Of a stretch of 49,552 bases of DNA, positions 8,409 to 17,237 are shown in pieces (position 1 is the first letter of the stretch; the number at the start of each line of letters is the position of its first letter). Origin of the DNA: Oceanisphaera arctica (GTDB lineage: Bacteria; Pseudomonadota; Gammaproteobacteria; Enterobacterales; Aeromonadaceae); assembly GCF_002936955.1 (NCBI RefSeq), contig NZ_MPZM01000022.1, positions 1 to 49,552 on the forward strand, read 5' to 3'. A program made the position numbers and the translations under genes. The notes under the pieces are model-generated. The model did no database searches and had not been told where the DNA came from. It saw only the letters and a program-made list of their open reading frames with translations.

Positions 8409-9761
8409 ATGGCGAATATTTCGCACCCCCAGAGTTCGGATCCGGACTTCACCCGTTCACCCGTGCCCCAGAGCGCACGCATGTCCCGTTTCGGCCTTAC
8501 CATGGCCTGGTGGTCGGTGTGCAGTGCCATGTTCTGGCTGGTCGTGTCTGCCACCCTGGCCATTCATTACGGCACCGTCAATACCCTTATCGGTCTGGGC
8601 CTGTCGGCGCTGTGCTACAGCCTGATCAATGCCGTTATCAGCCGCCATGCCATCCGTACCGGGCTGTCGGTGGGGCTCTTTTCCCAAACGCTGCTGGGAA
8701 GGTCGGGGGCGGCCCTTGCCACCCTGATTTTCTTCGCCACCGCCATTTATTACGGGGTGTTCGAAGGCTCGGTGATCGCGGTGGCCATTCAGGGTTACTT
8801 TCCGTCCCTGACCCTGAACCAGGCCTATTTGCTGGTGGTGCTCTACAGCGTGCCTCTGGTACTGGGCAGCGTGCAGCGCTGGCTCGACAAGCTTAACGGC
8901 GTGCTGCTGCCCTTCTACCTGCTGGGGCTGGCGGCAGCGGTGCTGATGACCCTCAACACCTACGGCTACAGCCATGCCTGGCTGGAACTGGGGCCGGAAG
9001 GCGGTGCGTCAGCCGACGGCTGGTGGCGCTGCTTCAGCTACTTCATGGGGGTGTGGATCCTGATGATGTACACCTGGGACTATGCCCGCATGGGCAAAGA
9101 GGAAGACGCCGACTACCACGCCCGTTTCAATTTCGGACTGCCCTTCTATGCGTTTACCTTTCTGGTCAACGGCGTGGTCGGCATCTTCCTGGCCGCCAGC
9201 ATTCCCACCGATGGGCCCGTGACCGAGGTGTCGGTGGTGCTGGCTCTGCTGAAGCTGATGGGCTTTGCCGGTCTGGCCTTCGTCTGGGTCAGTCAGACCC
9301 GCATCAACACCGCCAACTTCTATCTGGCCACCATCAACCTGCAGAGCTGTCTGGAAAAAGGGCTGGGACTACGGCTGCCCAAGCTGGCCTGCGGCGTGCT
9401 GGTGGGCGTGGTGGTCTATCTGCTGATGCTGACCAATGTGTTCGAGTTCATCCTGCAGGCGCTGGCCTATCAGGGCATCTTCGTGGTGGCCTGGGTGGGT
9501 CTGGCGCTGAGCCATATTTTCTTCGACCCGGGCACGGTACGCTACGGCGAGCAGGCCCCTCGTTTTCGCTCGGCCGGCCTGGGTGCCTGGCTGGCGGCAG
9601 CGGGACTCGGAATCGGCTGCATGATAGCGGGCGAACAGTGGAGCAACCTGTCGGCGCCCCTGTCTTTTGTGACCGCCTTCGGCCTCTATAGCGTGCTCAA
9701 CCGGCGTTCAGCCCGCCTGGCCTCCGCAGCGCAGTCTGAAGCCGATCCAGCTTCCTCCTGA
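8409..9761 (+). CDS. NCS1-family (cytosine/purine/allantoin-type) permease
   Basis: This 450-residue protein is a 12-span NCS1 symporter of the CodB-like bacterial branch, which imports nucleobases, hydantoins or related ureides across the inner membrane. Helices are evident throughout; the N-terminal FGLTMAWWSVCSAMFWLVV (helix 1) and the conserved MGVWILMMYTWDYARMGK region near residue 215 support the call. Start chosen at ATG 8409 because AAAAGGAG is at 8396-8403; the frame is open 35 codons further upstream without support. It is divergent from hyuB and probably imports the substrate of HyuAB, since Mhp1-type hydantoin permeases belong to this family (inference). A terminator follows at 9859. 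Confidence 0.88.
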   Translation: MANISHPQSSDPDFTRSPVPQSARMSRFGLTMAWWSVCSAMFWLVVSATLAIHYGTVNTLIGLGLSALCYSLINAVISRHAIRTGLSVGLFSQTLLGRSGAALATLIFFATAIYYGVFEGSVIAVAIQGYFPSLTLNQAYLLVVLYSVPLVLGSVQRWLDKLNGVLLPFYLLGLAAAVLMTLNTYGYSHAWLELGPEGGASADGWWRCFSYFMGVWILMMYTWDYARMGKEEDADYHARFNFGLPFYAFTFLVNGVVGIFLAASIPTDGPVTEVSVVLALLKLMGFAGLAFVWVSQTRINTANFYLATINLQSCLEKGLGLRLPKLACGVLVGVVVYLLMLTNVFEFILQALAYQGIFVVAWVGLALSHIFFDPGTVRYGEQAPRFRSAGLGAWLAAAGLGIGCMIAGEQWSNLSAPLSFVTAFGLYSVLNRRSARLASAAQSEADPASS

Positions 9762-9817
9762 AGCGACAACCGCAGCCGGCTGCAGCTCAAACAAAGTTAC
9801 GAAACAAAATAACTAAC

Positions 9818-9858
9818 GTTATTCTGATCTGGCCCGCCATCACCCTGTGGGTTCTGGT
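9818..9858 (+). pseudogene. truncated remnant of the small transporter subunit gene
   Basis: The plus strand reads V-I-L-I-W-P-A-I-T-L-W-V-L-V, matching the membrane segment of the 43-residue protein at 2561-2692, and shares the 15-mer CTGATCTGGCCCGCC at 9824-9838 with 2591-2605. The 5' start and charged tail are missing; the match stops after CTGGT and jumps directly to the terminator. It is a deleted copy with no usable start codon. Confidence 0.8.
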
Positions 9859-9885
9859 AAGGCGGACCTCTGGGTCCGCCTTTTT
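9859..9885 (+). terminator. terminator copy downstream of the NCS1 permease
   Basis: AAGGCGGACC (9859-9868) pairs with GGTCCGCCTT (9873-9882), followed by T residues and CATG. Its sequence is nearly that of the terminator at 2722-2748, and it sits directly after the remnant of the small subunit gene, so the two were copied together. It now terminates the permease transcript. Confidence 0.85.
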
Positions 9886-9890
9886 CATGC

Positions 9891-10830
9891 TCAGTAAAGG
9901 CTCTGCAGCCAGCGGGCGTAGAGCGGTATCCCCACCAGCACGTTGAAGGGAAAAGTCACCGCCAGCGCCGCCAGCATGGCCAGACCGATGTCCGCCTTCT
10001 CGATGGCCGCGCCAATGGCCGCCGGCGCCGCTATGTAAGAGGCGCTGGCCACCAGCGACACCAGGATCACGCGCCGTGCCTTGCGGCAGCTCCAGCAACA
10101 AGGCCATCAGGATACCCAGCCAGGCCAGCACCAAGGGCGCCAGCAGCGCGAACAGCATCACCGGCCAGCGATGCCAGGGCACAGGGCACAGCGCCTTGGC
10201 GGCACACAGCCCCATCTCCAGCAAAAACAGCGCCAGCAAGCCCTTGAAGGAATGAATGAACAGATCGCTGACCGGCGCCGCCCGCTCGGGACCGTAGAAA
10301 TAACCAATCAACACGCCGCCGGTCAGCAACACCACGCCCCGGCTGGTCAGCGCCTCGTGCCAGACGCCGCCATGACCGACCTGCTCGCCCTGCCCCGCCA
10401 GCCGTTTGTAAAGGGAAATGGCGACGATGATGGCGGGCAGCTCCAGCAACACCAGATACAGGGTGGTTTCCGGCGCTATGTCCAGCTTCAGGCTCTGGGC
10501 ATAGGCCAGCGCCACCGCGAAGGTACCGGCACTGACCGATCCATAGTGGGCGGCCAGGCTGGCGCTGTTGGCCTGATCGAGACGCAGCAGCCGGCGGGCT
10601 ATCGGATAACACAGCAGAGGGATCAGCACACCCAGCGCCGCCACCGCCAGCAGCTCCGGCACCAGCCCCCAGTGCAGGTTGCCATGCAGTGCCAGCCCCC
10701 CCTTGAAACCGATGGTCAGCATCAACAATATGCTCAGGGTGTCATACGCCGCCTTGGGCACCTGCAAATCCGAACGGGCCAGTCCCGCTACCACGCCCAG
10801 CGCAAAAAACGCCACCACTATATCCGGCAT
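9891..10830 (-). pseudogene. SbtA-like sodium-dependent bicarbonate permease gene, frameshifted
   Basis: The product would be a permease of about 312 residues of the SbtA/DUF897 family, ten-span inner-membrane transporters for bicarbonate or related anions. The frame from ATG 10828-10830 (AGAGG upstream) reads MPDIVVAFFALGVVAGL through LLLELPQGTA and then loses homology near 10070-10082. The family C-terminus continues in another frame as VILVSLVASASYIAAPAAIG to GIPLYARWLQSLY, with its stop at 9891-9893. Total length is 3n+1, so one base was gained or two lost, plausibly in the GGCGCGTG run. The C-terminal half carries conserved membrane spans, so this allele should be inactive unless the base call is wrong. 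It is divergent from a LysR gene. Confidence 0.82.
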
Positions 10831-10848
10831 GAATTCCTCTCTTGTCAT

Positions 10849-10981
10849 TATGTTGTAACCGCAGTCAACCGGATGAGGGCGGTGGTACCGCCTGGTTGAC
10901 CCTGAAGATGGCAGACATAGTGCGGAACGCGAGATATAGTTACCAATAAATGTTAATAACAGCAGATATAGATAATCATCA
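10849..10981. promoter_or_regulatory. divergent control region between sbtA-like and lysR genes
   Basis: This AT-rich spacer has two copies of AGATATAG (10932-10939 and 10964-10971) around a GTTA...TAAC imperfect dyad (10939-10960), as expected for a LysR site shared by both promoters. The assignment is weak and rests on position. Confidence 0.35.
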
Positions 10982-11941
10982 ATGAATGTTCGTCATCTGA
11001 CTTTTCGCCTGCTGCAGGTGTATGTGGCCGTGGTGCGGCTGGGCTCGGTATCCAGGGCCGCCAGCCAGCTGCATCTGACCCAGCCCACCGTATCCCAGCA
11101 GCTCAAGCGCCTGGCCGAAGCGGTGGGCGAACCTCTGCTGATCATCGGCGAAGGCCGCATCACCCCCACCCTGGTCGGCACCGAGCTATATCATGCGGCA
11201 TTGGATGCCCTGAGCCGTTTCGAGGACTTCGGCGGTTTTTTGCAGGATGCTCGCCAGGGCACCCGCGGCAGTTTCAGCATCGGCGTGGTCACCACCGCCA
11301 AATACATACTGCCGCGCCTGCTGGGGCCCTTTAACCGTGACTTCCCGGGGGTCGAAGTGTCCATCAGCGTCGGTAACCGGGGCTATATTCTGGATCGTCA
11401 CCGGCACCAGCAGGACGACCTCTACCTGTTCAGCCATCCCCCCACCGGGGAGCACACGCTGAGTGGCCGTTTTATCCATAACCCGCTGGTGCTGATCACC
11501 CCACCGGATCACTGGGCGGTACAAGATCCTCCCGCCGATTTTTCGGCCTTGCTGGAAGAGCGTTTTCTGCTGCGCGAGCCGGGCAGCGCCACCCGGCTGG
11601 TGTTTGAGGAATGGCTGCGCAAGCGCAACCTGCAACTGAAGCGGGTCATGCAGATAGAGAGCAACGAGGTGATCCGCATGAGCGTGGAGCAGGGACTGGG
11701 GCTGGCGGTGTTGTCGGAACACACCCTGGCCGAGGGCGAGCACAAGGTCGGTCGCCCGGCGATTCCCGGGTTTCCGCTCGGCAGCCACTGGTATCTGGTC
11801 TGCCACAACAACCGCCGCATGCCCTATGCCGCCGCCAATTTCGTGCGCTTTATCAACGACAACCTGGCCCACTGCGTGGATGAACGGTATATACACAACG
11901 ATCTGGCCGCCCTGTTGGCGCAGCTGGGTGCCCGGCACTGA
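10982..11941 (+). CDS. LysR-family regulator (CmpR/CbbR-like)
   Basis: This 319-residue protein has the LysR N-terminal winged helix (residues 1-65; LGSVSRAASQLHLTQPTVSQ is the recognition region) and a periplasmic-binding-like effector domain (about 95-300). GVVTTAKYILPRLLGPF near residue 100 is characteristic of the CbbR/CmpR branch, which controls carbon fixation or bicarbonate uptake genes. Its divergent position relative to an SbtA-like gene fits that role, although that target gene is frameshifted here. The ATG at 10982 has only a weak ribosome site. Family assignment is firm; the exact effector is unknown. Confidence 0.9.
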   Translation: MNVRHLTFRLLQVYVAVVRLGSVSRAASQLHLTQPTVSQQLKRLAEAVGEPLLIIGEGRITPTLVGTELYHAALDALSRFEDFGGFLQDARQGTRGSFSIGVVTTAKYILPRLLGPFNRDFPGVEVSISVGNRGYILDRHRHQQDDLYLFSHPPTGEHTLSGRFIHNPLVLITPPDHWAVQDPPADFSALLEERFLLREPGSATRLVFEEWLRKRNLQLKRVMQIESNEVIRMSVEQGLGLAVLSEHTLAEGEHKVGRPAIPGFPLGSHWYLVCHNNRRMPYAAANFVRFINDNLAHCVDERYIHNDLAALLAQLGARH

Positions 11942-12237
11942 ACGCCGTGAATGGCGGTAGTGCCGATACGGCAGGAGCATTTTCGGCCTTGGCGCGAATG
12001 GTCGGCTGAGCAGGTACCTTTGTCCACCTTGATGCTTAGACATCGCCTGTTGGCACCGTCTGCTGGCCATTCGGTGTGCCGGAAGAAGCGGCCGAGAGTT
12101 CGCGATTTGCTCATTATCGCCCTTCATCCTCAAAGGTGATATCCTGCCCGATCAAAGTACAGACACGTACACCAACCACACGCAGAACAGACTCGATAAA
12201 AAATGATTGATAGCCGCTCCAACCTGGCAGACCGCCT

Positions 12238-13095
12238 GTGAAAATACCCAAACGACTACAGCCTCTCGTCGATGACGGTTTAATCGATGAAGTGATCAGC
12301 CGTCTCATGAGCGGCAAAGAAGCCGATATTTTTGTTGTCCGCTGTGGTGAGCACATTCGTTGCGCCAAAGTCTATAAAGATGCGGTGAAACGCAGCTTTA
12401 AAAAAGCGGCGCAATATCAGGAAGGGCGAAAGGTTCGCAGTGGCCGCCAGGCTCGCGCCATGGAAAAACGTTCGAACTATGGCCGCCAGGAACAGGAAAA
12501 AATCTGGCAAAATGCCGAAATCGATGCGCTGGCCCGCCTGGCCCATGCCGGTGTGCGCGTACCCGAAACATTCGGTTGCGTCGATGGCATCTTGTTGATG
12601 GAACTGGTCAGTGATGACGCGGGCGATGTCGCACCACAGCTCGGTGAGGTGACCATGTCGGCAGAACAGGCGATGGAAGATCACGCCACCATGATGCATT
12701 ACATTATGCTCATGCTTTGTGCGGGCATTGTACACGGTGACTTGTCCGAATTTAACGTACTGGTTGATGATCAGGGCCCTGTGATTATCGACTTGCCACA
12801 AGCGGTTAATGCCGCCGCCAATAATAGCGCGAAAGCCATGTTCGCCCGCGACGTCAACAATATGCGCCGCTATTATGGCGAGTTTGCACCCGCCTTGTTA
12901 AAGACCCAATACGCCAAGGAAATGTGGGCACTGTTCGAAGAAGGCAGCTTGACACCCCATTCAACCCTCACGGGTGAGTTTGAGGATGACAGCGACAGCG
13001 CCGATGTAGACTCCATACTGGAAGAAATAAAAGCGGCGATGGAAGAAGAATACGAGCGAAGAGAACGAATCCGCGATGCCGAGCAAGATGCCTGA
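12238..13095 (+). CDS. RIO1-like serine protein kinase (PA4780 family)
   Basis: This 285-residue protein matches the bacterial RIO-type kinase family typified by Pseudomonas PA4780. Visible elements are MSGKEADIFVVRC (glycine loop substitute, 24-36), the ATP-binding lysine K44 in CAKVYK, the catalytic loop HGDLSEFN with D168, and the metal-binding D185 in IIDLPQAV. A charged tail rich in E/D and R (about 245-285) is also usual. The start is GTG at 12238-12240; the N-terminus KIPKRLQPLVDDGLIDEV aligns with the family start. Codon use is lower in GC than in its neighbours. The 296-bp gap upstream shows no gene. Physiological substrates of this family are not known to me. Confidence 0.93.
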   Translation: MKIPKRLQPLVDDGLIDEVISRLMSGKEADIFVVRCGEHIRCAKVYKDAVKRSFKKAAQYQEGRKVRSGRQARAMEKRSNYGRQEQEKIWQNAEIDALARLAHAGVRVPETFGCVDGILLMELVSDDAGDVAPQLGEVTMSAEQAMEDHATMMHYIMLMLCAGIVHGDLSEFNVLVDDQGPVIIDLPQAVNAAANNSAKAMFARDVNNMRRYYGEFAPALLKTQYAKEMWALFEEGSLTPHSTLTGEFEDDSDSADVDSILEEIKAAMEEEYERRERIRDAEQDA

Positions 13096-13128
13096 ACTTG
13101 AAAAAGGGCGCACGTCGCAATAAATCTA

Positions 13129-13881
13129 TTACAGCATCCAGCTTGCCTGTCGTCGTTCCAGCAGCGCGCCTTCCGGCCCCCGCCCCTGCTCGGTAATGGC
13201 TACCCGGCCCCGCTCGACACACAATACCGTTTGGGCTCGGGTGCCGTAGTCCGGACTCTGAATGAAAATGGACGACAACAGGCTTTCCCATTCCGGGCCG
13301 ACGCCGGTGTTGGGCAGGTGTTCGAGCGCGGCCCGGGTATCGTCATCGAGCAGGCCGAAGGCCGTTCCCTCATGCACCGGCCCTAGTGTGGCCAGCCCCT
13401 GCTTGAGCAGCTCCACCTTGGGCCAGGGGGTGTCGAGCATGGCGTTGGACAGGCCATAGAGCCCCGCTCCCAGCCGGCGGGCATCCGCGCCGGGGCGATT
13501 GCCTCCATACCAGAGCTCACCACGGGTCAGATCCCCCACCAACAGGTTGAAACCGGCGTAATCATCGCCGTTGGCCAGCTTGTGACGTAAATAGGCCCCG
13601 GGATCCTGCTCGCCGGCCAGAAAATCGGCCACCAGCTCGCCGCGGCTACGCCCCCCGGGGCGGGCCCCGCCTTCCCGCACATTGGTCAGGGCGGCAAAGC
13701 GCCCCGCCCGGCTCATGCCCAGCCAGGTACCTCCGGCCTGCAGATCCCGCCCGGCCCAGATGTCGGGACTCTCCGGCCACCAGTGGGCCGCCGCCGTGGG
13801 GCGGGCATAGAATTCGTCCCGGTTGGCCAGCAGATGCAGGCGGCCCTGTTCAGGCTGCCACGAAAAGGCAATAAGACACAA
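13129..13881 (-). CDS. NRDE family protein (TANGO2-like)
   Basis: This 250-residue protein starts MCLIAFSWQPEQGRLHLLANRDEFYARP, with the N-terminal Cys2 and the NRDE motif that define the NRDE/TANGO2 family (Ntn-hydrolase-like fold; biochemical role unclear, linked to heme or lipid handling in eukaryotes). AGGTWLGMSRAGRFAALTN near residue 48 is also conserved. It lies 67 bp downstream of ligE on the same strand. Family assignment is firm; function is unknown. Confidence 0.92.
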   Translation of the reverse strand: MCLIAFSWQPEQGRLHLLANRDEFYARPTAAAHWWPESPDIWAGRDLQAGGTWLGMSRAGRFAALTNVREGGARPGGRSRGELVADFLAGEQDPGAYLRHKLANGDDYAGFNLLVGDLTRGELWYGGNRPGADARRLGAGLYGLSNAMLDTPWPKVELLKQGLATLGPVHEGTAFGLLDDDTRAALEHLPNTGVGPEWESLLSSIFIQSPDYGTRAQTVLCVERGRVAITEQGRGPEGALLERRQASWML

Positions 13882-13948
13882 AAGCGGGGCTCCTCAGATG
13901 ATATCGACAAGGCTCTACTTTACTCCCGAGCGTGGCCCCAGGCCAGAG

Positions 13949-14797
13949 TCAGGGCCGCTCCGGTTCGTCGTTTCTTATCCGAACGAAGCTGGCGAATCGG
14001 GGCATCCGCTGACCGGTTTCACCCCGGTAACGGTAGGTGACGATGCTGCCCACCGCCGGCGGTTGTTGCCGCTGCCGATCGCTGAAACCGGTGCCCAGTT
14101 TAAAGCGGCGGCCATCGTCGGTTTCCACCAGCAAAGCGCCCAGCATGCCCTCAAATTTTCCCTGCCCGGGCAGGTGCGCCAGTACCCGGGCTTCCGCATC
14201 CTGGAAGCGCTTGAGCTTGAGCAGGTCCTGGTTGCGGGTCGGCAGATAGAGGCTGTCGCGATGGCGCAGCATCAGCCCCTCGCCGCCCAGGGCTTCCACC
14301 TCGGTGAGGTATGCGGCCAGGGCGGCATTATCGGGTAGCCGCCGCTGTTCTAGTAGCTCAATATAGGGGGAGTCAAGATGCGAAAACAGTCGTTCCAATG
14401 CCGTTAACCGCGTCTCGAACGGCAGCTCGCTGGCGGGCAGGTCGAACACCATGAAGCGAATCTGTCGCCATTCGGGCTCGTCGGGCCGGTAACGGCGTAC
14501 CGCGGCCGACAGGTCTTCGAACCGCCCCCGACCCAGCCAGAGCTCGCCGTCGAGGGCCATATCGGGAAAGCCGGCCACAAACCAGTCGGGCGCCGAAAAA
14601 CGATGACCGCCGCGCGACAGCAGCTCGCGCCCGTTCCAGTAGGCGCGTACCCCGTCCAGCTTTTCGCTGACCCGGTAATGGGTCACATCCTGCTGTTGAT
14701 ACTCGGCCGCCAGTTGCAGCGGTGGCAACGCCATGCTCTCGGCGTATCCGGTACCCGACAACAGCACCAACGGTAGCCATAACGGTAATCTGTTCAT
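13949..14797 (-). CDS. ligE: secreted minimal ATP-dependent DNA ligase (LigE type)
   Basis: This 282-residue ligase has an N-terminal signal peptide (LPLWLPLVLLSGTGYAES, residues 4-21), then a nucleotidyltransferase domain with catalytic K47 in EKLDGVR, a DGELW motif, GGEGLMLR, and DLLKLKRF, and a C-terminal OB-fold (about 195-280). It seals nicks in duplex DNA; Lig E proteins of Gammaproteobacteria are thought to be periplasmic and tied to DNA uptake or extracellular DNA. A TTG four codons... position 14801-14803 also opens the frame but abuts GGGAGGG; the ATG at 14795-14797 has correct spacing, so I place the start there. An NRDE-family gene follows on the same strand. Confidence 0.93.
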   Translation of the reverse strand: MNRLPLWLPLVLLSGTGYAESMALPPLQLAAEYQQQDVTHYRVSEKLDGVRAYWNGRELLSRGGHRFSAPDWFVAGFPDMALDGELWLGRGRFEDLSAAVRRYRPDEPEWRQIRFMVFDLPASELPFETRLTALERLFSHLDSPYIELLEQRRLPDNAALAAYLTEVEALGGEGLMLRHRDSLYLPTRNQDLLKLKRFQDAEARVLAHLPGQGKFEGMLGALLVETDDGRRFKLGTGFSDRQRQQPPAVGSIVTYRYRGETGQRMPRFASFVRIRNDEPERP

Positions 14798-14867
14798 TCT
14801 CAACCCTCCCTGGTAGAAACAATAGCGACGGTATGAAAATCAATCGCCAACCACCAAGAATAGTAGA

Positions 14868-15008
14868 CCCCTGTAGGCACTGCTTTAGCTGTGCAATGTG
14901 GCGCAGCCACACCTCAACACCAATGTCTTATATATCGCCGTATTACCTGACCCCGTGCACCAGATCCGGCGTTGCCGGATTTAGCAGCTAAAGCAGCTAC
15001 TACAGGGG
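14868..15008. repeat. 141-bp palindromic REP/MITE-like unit 1
   Basis: The arms are CCCCTGTAG-gcac-TGCTTTAGCTG (14868-14891) and CAGCTAAAGCA-gcta-CTACAGGGG (14985-15008), complementary except for the central four bases. An internal hairpin ATCCGGC-GTT-GCCGGAT lies at 14964-14980. It is non-coding, and arranged like unit 2 at 43039-43176. It sits just upstream of ligE, between ligE and the MFS gene. Confidence 0.8.
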
Positions 15009-15160
15009 GACTAGGCTCAGCCGGGTCATGCAAGAGACAGCGGGGATTGCCGTAGCCGACCGTCGAATGCCATGGACGGCATTTGCCGAGCGTCCCAGGG
15101 ATGGGCTTGGAGCGTGTCGGCGGAGCGCAAGCGCGCTGCTGCTTCGCATTGCGATCGCTA
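15009..15160. repeat. degenerate copy of the GC-rich dispersed repeat core
   Basis: Around 15072-15120 the sequence GGACGGCATTTGCCGAGCGT, then CCAGGGATGGG and GCGTGTCGG, parallels the core of copy A (3089-3118) and copy C (about 23740-23785). TIR ends were not found here. The gap holds no gene. Confidence 0.5.
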
Positions 15161-16369
15161 TCAGTTACGGTCTTGATCCGGCACCACATTGATAGGGCGA
15201 GCGGCAGACCAGCCCACAGTAAATTGCGCCAGCTGCAGCGCCAGCATCAGCATCAGCGCCCACTGCCAGTCGCCGCCGACATCGCGCAGCAGGCCCAGCG
15301 ATACCGGCCCCAGCGCCGCCAGCAGATAGCCGATGCTCTGAGCCATGGCCGACAGGGCCGTGGCCTGGGCGGTGTTGGCCGAGCGCAGCACGAAAAACGA
15401 CAACGCCAGACTGAGTGCACTGCCGCAACCCATGCCTATCAGCGTCGCCCACAACAGGGGCGCCGCCGCGGGCTGCCACCAGAGTCCGGCAAGACCGGCA
15501 AAGGAAACGATAAAGGTGCCCAGCACCAGCAATCGCTGGCTGCGCATCTTGGCCGCCAGTATCGGCATCAGCAGGTTGAAGGGAATGCCCACCAGGTTGA
15601 TCAGCGCCGTGGCGGTGCCGGCATCATGGGCGTCCAGACCGTTTTCGAGCAGGATTTTCGGCAGCCAGGTGGCCATGGAATAAAAATAGAACGACTGCAG
15701 ACCCATGTAGAAGGTGATGGACCAGGCTAGTGTGTCTCGCCACAGGCTGATGCGCACCGGATTGGCGGGACGCCCCACTCCCCTGACCTTCAGCATCGGC
15801 AGCCAGAACAGCAGGCAGAGCAGCGGCAGTATTGCCCACAGCGCCACCGGATAACGCCAGCTGCCAAACTGCTCCAGCAGAGGCACGGCCAGATACACCC
15901 CCAGGCCCGCCCCCATGCTCAGGGTGACGGAATACAGGCCGGTCATCAGCCCCACCTGTCGCGGAAAAAAGGCTTTCACCAGCCCCGGGATCAGCACATT
16001 GAGCACGGCGATGGCCAGGCCCAGCAACAGGGTGCCGAGGATCACCAGCGGATAATTGTCTACCAGCCGCAGCCCCACGCCCAGGCTTATCACCATGAGG
16101 CCGGCAATCGTCAGCCACTGGGGTGCCCAGCGGCGGGTAAGCCAGGGCACGCAGATGGACATAACGCCGAAACACAGCAGGGGCAAGGTGGTCAGCAGGC
16201 TGAAGGCACTGGCGCTGATATCCAGCGCGGCACGAATCTCCACCACCAGCGGCCCCACCACCACCAGGCCACCACGCAGGTTGGCGGCGGCCAGCATCAG
16301 CGCCACTATGGCCAGCAAAGCAATAACGGGACGGCCGTGGAAGGGGCCGTCGGGCGAGGTTGTTGTCAT
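15161..16369 (-). CDS. MFS permease, CynX/NimT family
   Basis: This 402-residue protein has 12 predicted membrane helices and belongs to the cyanate/2-nitroimidazole (CynX/NimT) branch of the major facilitator superfamily. LAAANLRGGLVVVGPL (about 24-39) is the characteristic helix-1 motif of this branch. The start is ATG 16367-16369, with AAGGGA upstream; 19 extra upstream codons are not supported. It is divergent from mobA. No cyanase or related catabolic gene is adjacent, so the substrate is unknown. Confidence 0.88.
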   Translation of the reverse strand: MTTTSPDGPFHGRPVIALLAIVALMLAAANLRGGLVVVGPLVVEIRAALDISASAFSLLTTLPLLCFGVMSICVPWLTRRWAPQWLTIAGLMVISLGVGLRLVDNYPLVILGTLLLGLAIAVLNVLIPGLVKAFFPRQVGLMTGLYSVTLSMGAGLGVYLAVPLLEQFGSWRYPVALWAILPLLCLLFWLPMLKVRGVGRPANPVRISLWRDTLAWSITFYMGLQSFYFYSMATWLPKILLENGLDAHDAGTATALINLVGIPFNLLMPILAAKMRSQRLLVLGTFIVSFAGLAGLWWQPAAAPLLWATLIGMGCGSALSLALSFFVLRSANTAQATALSAMAQSIGYLLAALGPVSLGLLRDVGGDWQWALMLMLALQLAQFTVGWSAARPINVVPDQDRN

Positions 16370-16592
16370 TATTATCCCTTGGGTGCGATGGCGGCCGGCA
16401 ATACATGCTCTAACGGCAAGGCGCATCGACGATTGGTATGAAGAGCGACCATGTTAGGATTAGCGTCTGAAGAGAGCAAGTATCTAAAAAACATCAATTA
16501 CTTGATGCAGCGCATGCCACTGACCCTGCCACTGATATAGTTAATAGTTAAATGGTTAATATCGGGCAAAAGCTGCAATAACAGGAAATCTC

Positions 16593-17183
16593 ATGCTGGA
16601 TCCAAAAGATATCACTGCCGTTATTCTGGCCGGAGGCGAAGGCCGACGCATGAAGGGCGCCGACAAAGGGCTGCTGGAGTTGTGGGGCAAGCCACTGGTC
16701 GTGCATCTGCTGGAGCGCCTCGGCCCTCAGGTAGGCAAGGTGCTGATCAATGCCAACCGCAATCTGGAACACTATCGGCAACTGGCGCCGGTGGTGCCGG
16801 ATAACGTCGGTGATTATGCCGGCCCGCTGGCCGGGTTTGAGGCCGGGCTGAGCCATGCGCCCAGCGAATGGGTGTTGTTCGTGCCCTGCGACAGCCCGCT
16901 GGTGCCAAGCGATCTCGCACATCGTTTATGCGCCGCAATACAGCGCCACGATCAAATCGCGGTGGTGGACGACGGCATCCAGCTCCACTCCGCCACCGCC
17001 CTGGTGCACCAGTCGTTACTGCCGTCTCTTTACAACTATCTGGATGGCGGCGACCGCAAGCTGCAGCTGTGGTATGAGCGCCACCAGCTGGTGCCGGTAG
17101 ACTTCAGCGACCAGGCCGATGCCTTTATCAACCTCAACACCGAGGCAGCCCTGCAGGAACTGGAGCAACGAGGACAGAAATAA
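16593..17183 (+). CDS. mobA: molybdenum cofactor guanylyltransferase MobA
   Basis: MobA transfers GMP from GTP to molybdopterin-Mo to form the bis-MGD cofactor in the cytoplasm. The 196-residue protein shows the nucleotide-binding signature LAGGEGRRMKGADKG (residues 12-26), the acceptor loop GPLAGFEAGL, and the magnesium-site motif FVPCDSPLV, all as in E. coli MobA. Start ATG 16593 has AGGAAA upstream. A strong terminator follows the stop by 7 bp, so it is monocistronic at its 3' end; mobB is not adjacent. Confidence 0.96.
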   Translation: MLDPKDITAVILAGGEGRRMKGADKGLLELWGKPLVVHLLERLGPQVGKVLINANRNLEHYRQLAPVVPDNVGDYAGPLAGFEAGLSHAPSEWVLFVPCDSPLVPSDLAHRLCAAIQRHDQIAVVDDGIQLHSATALVHQSLLPSLYNYLDGGDRKLQLWYERHQLVPVDFSDQADAFINLNTEAALQELEQRGQK

Positions 17184-17190
17184 AAACATA

Positions 17191-17237
17191 AAAAGGGGTT
17201 GGCGTCATTTCAATCAAATGACGCCAACCCCTTTTTT
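17191..17237 (+). terminator. rho-independent terminator of mobA
   Basis: A perfect 20-bp stem (17191-17210 with 17216-17235; core GGGGTTGGCGTCATTT) with a 5-nt loop ends in T residues. The A run on the other side allows bidirectional action. Confidence 0.95.

Noticed and set aside
10067-10612. A 181-codon minus-strand frame overlapping the sbtA-like gene
   Set aside because: It is an alternative frame with arginine/glycine/alanine-rich composition, typical of an antisense or shadow frame in high-GC DNA.
13882-13948. Possible small gene between ligE and the NRDE-family gene
   Set aside because: Only 67 bp; no frame with a start and ribosome site.
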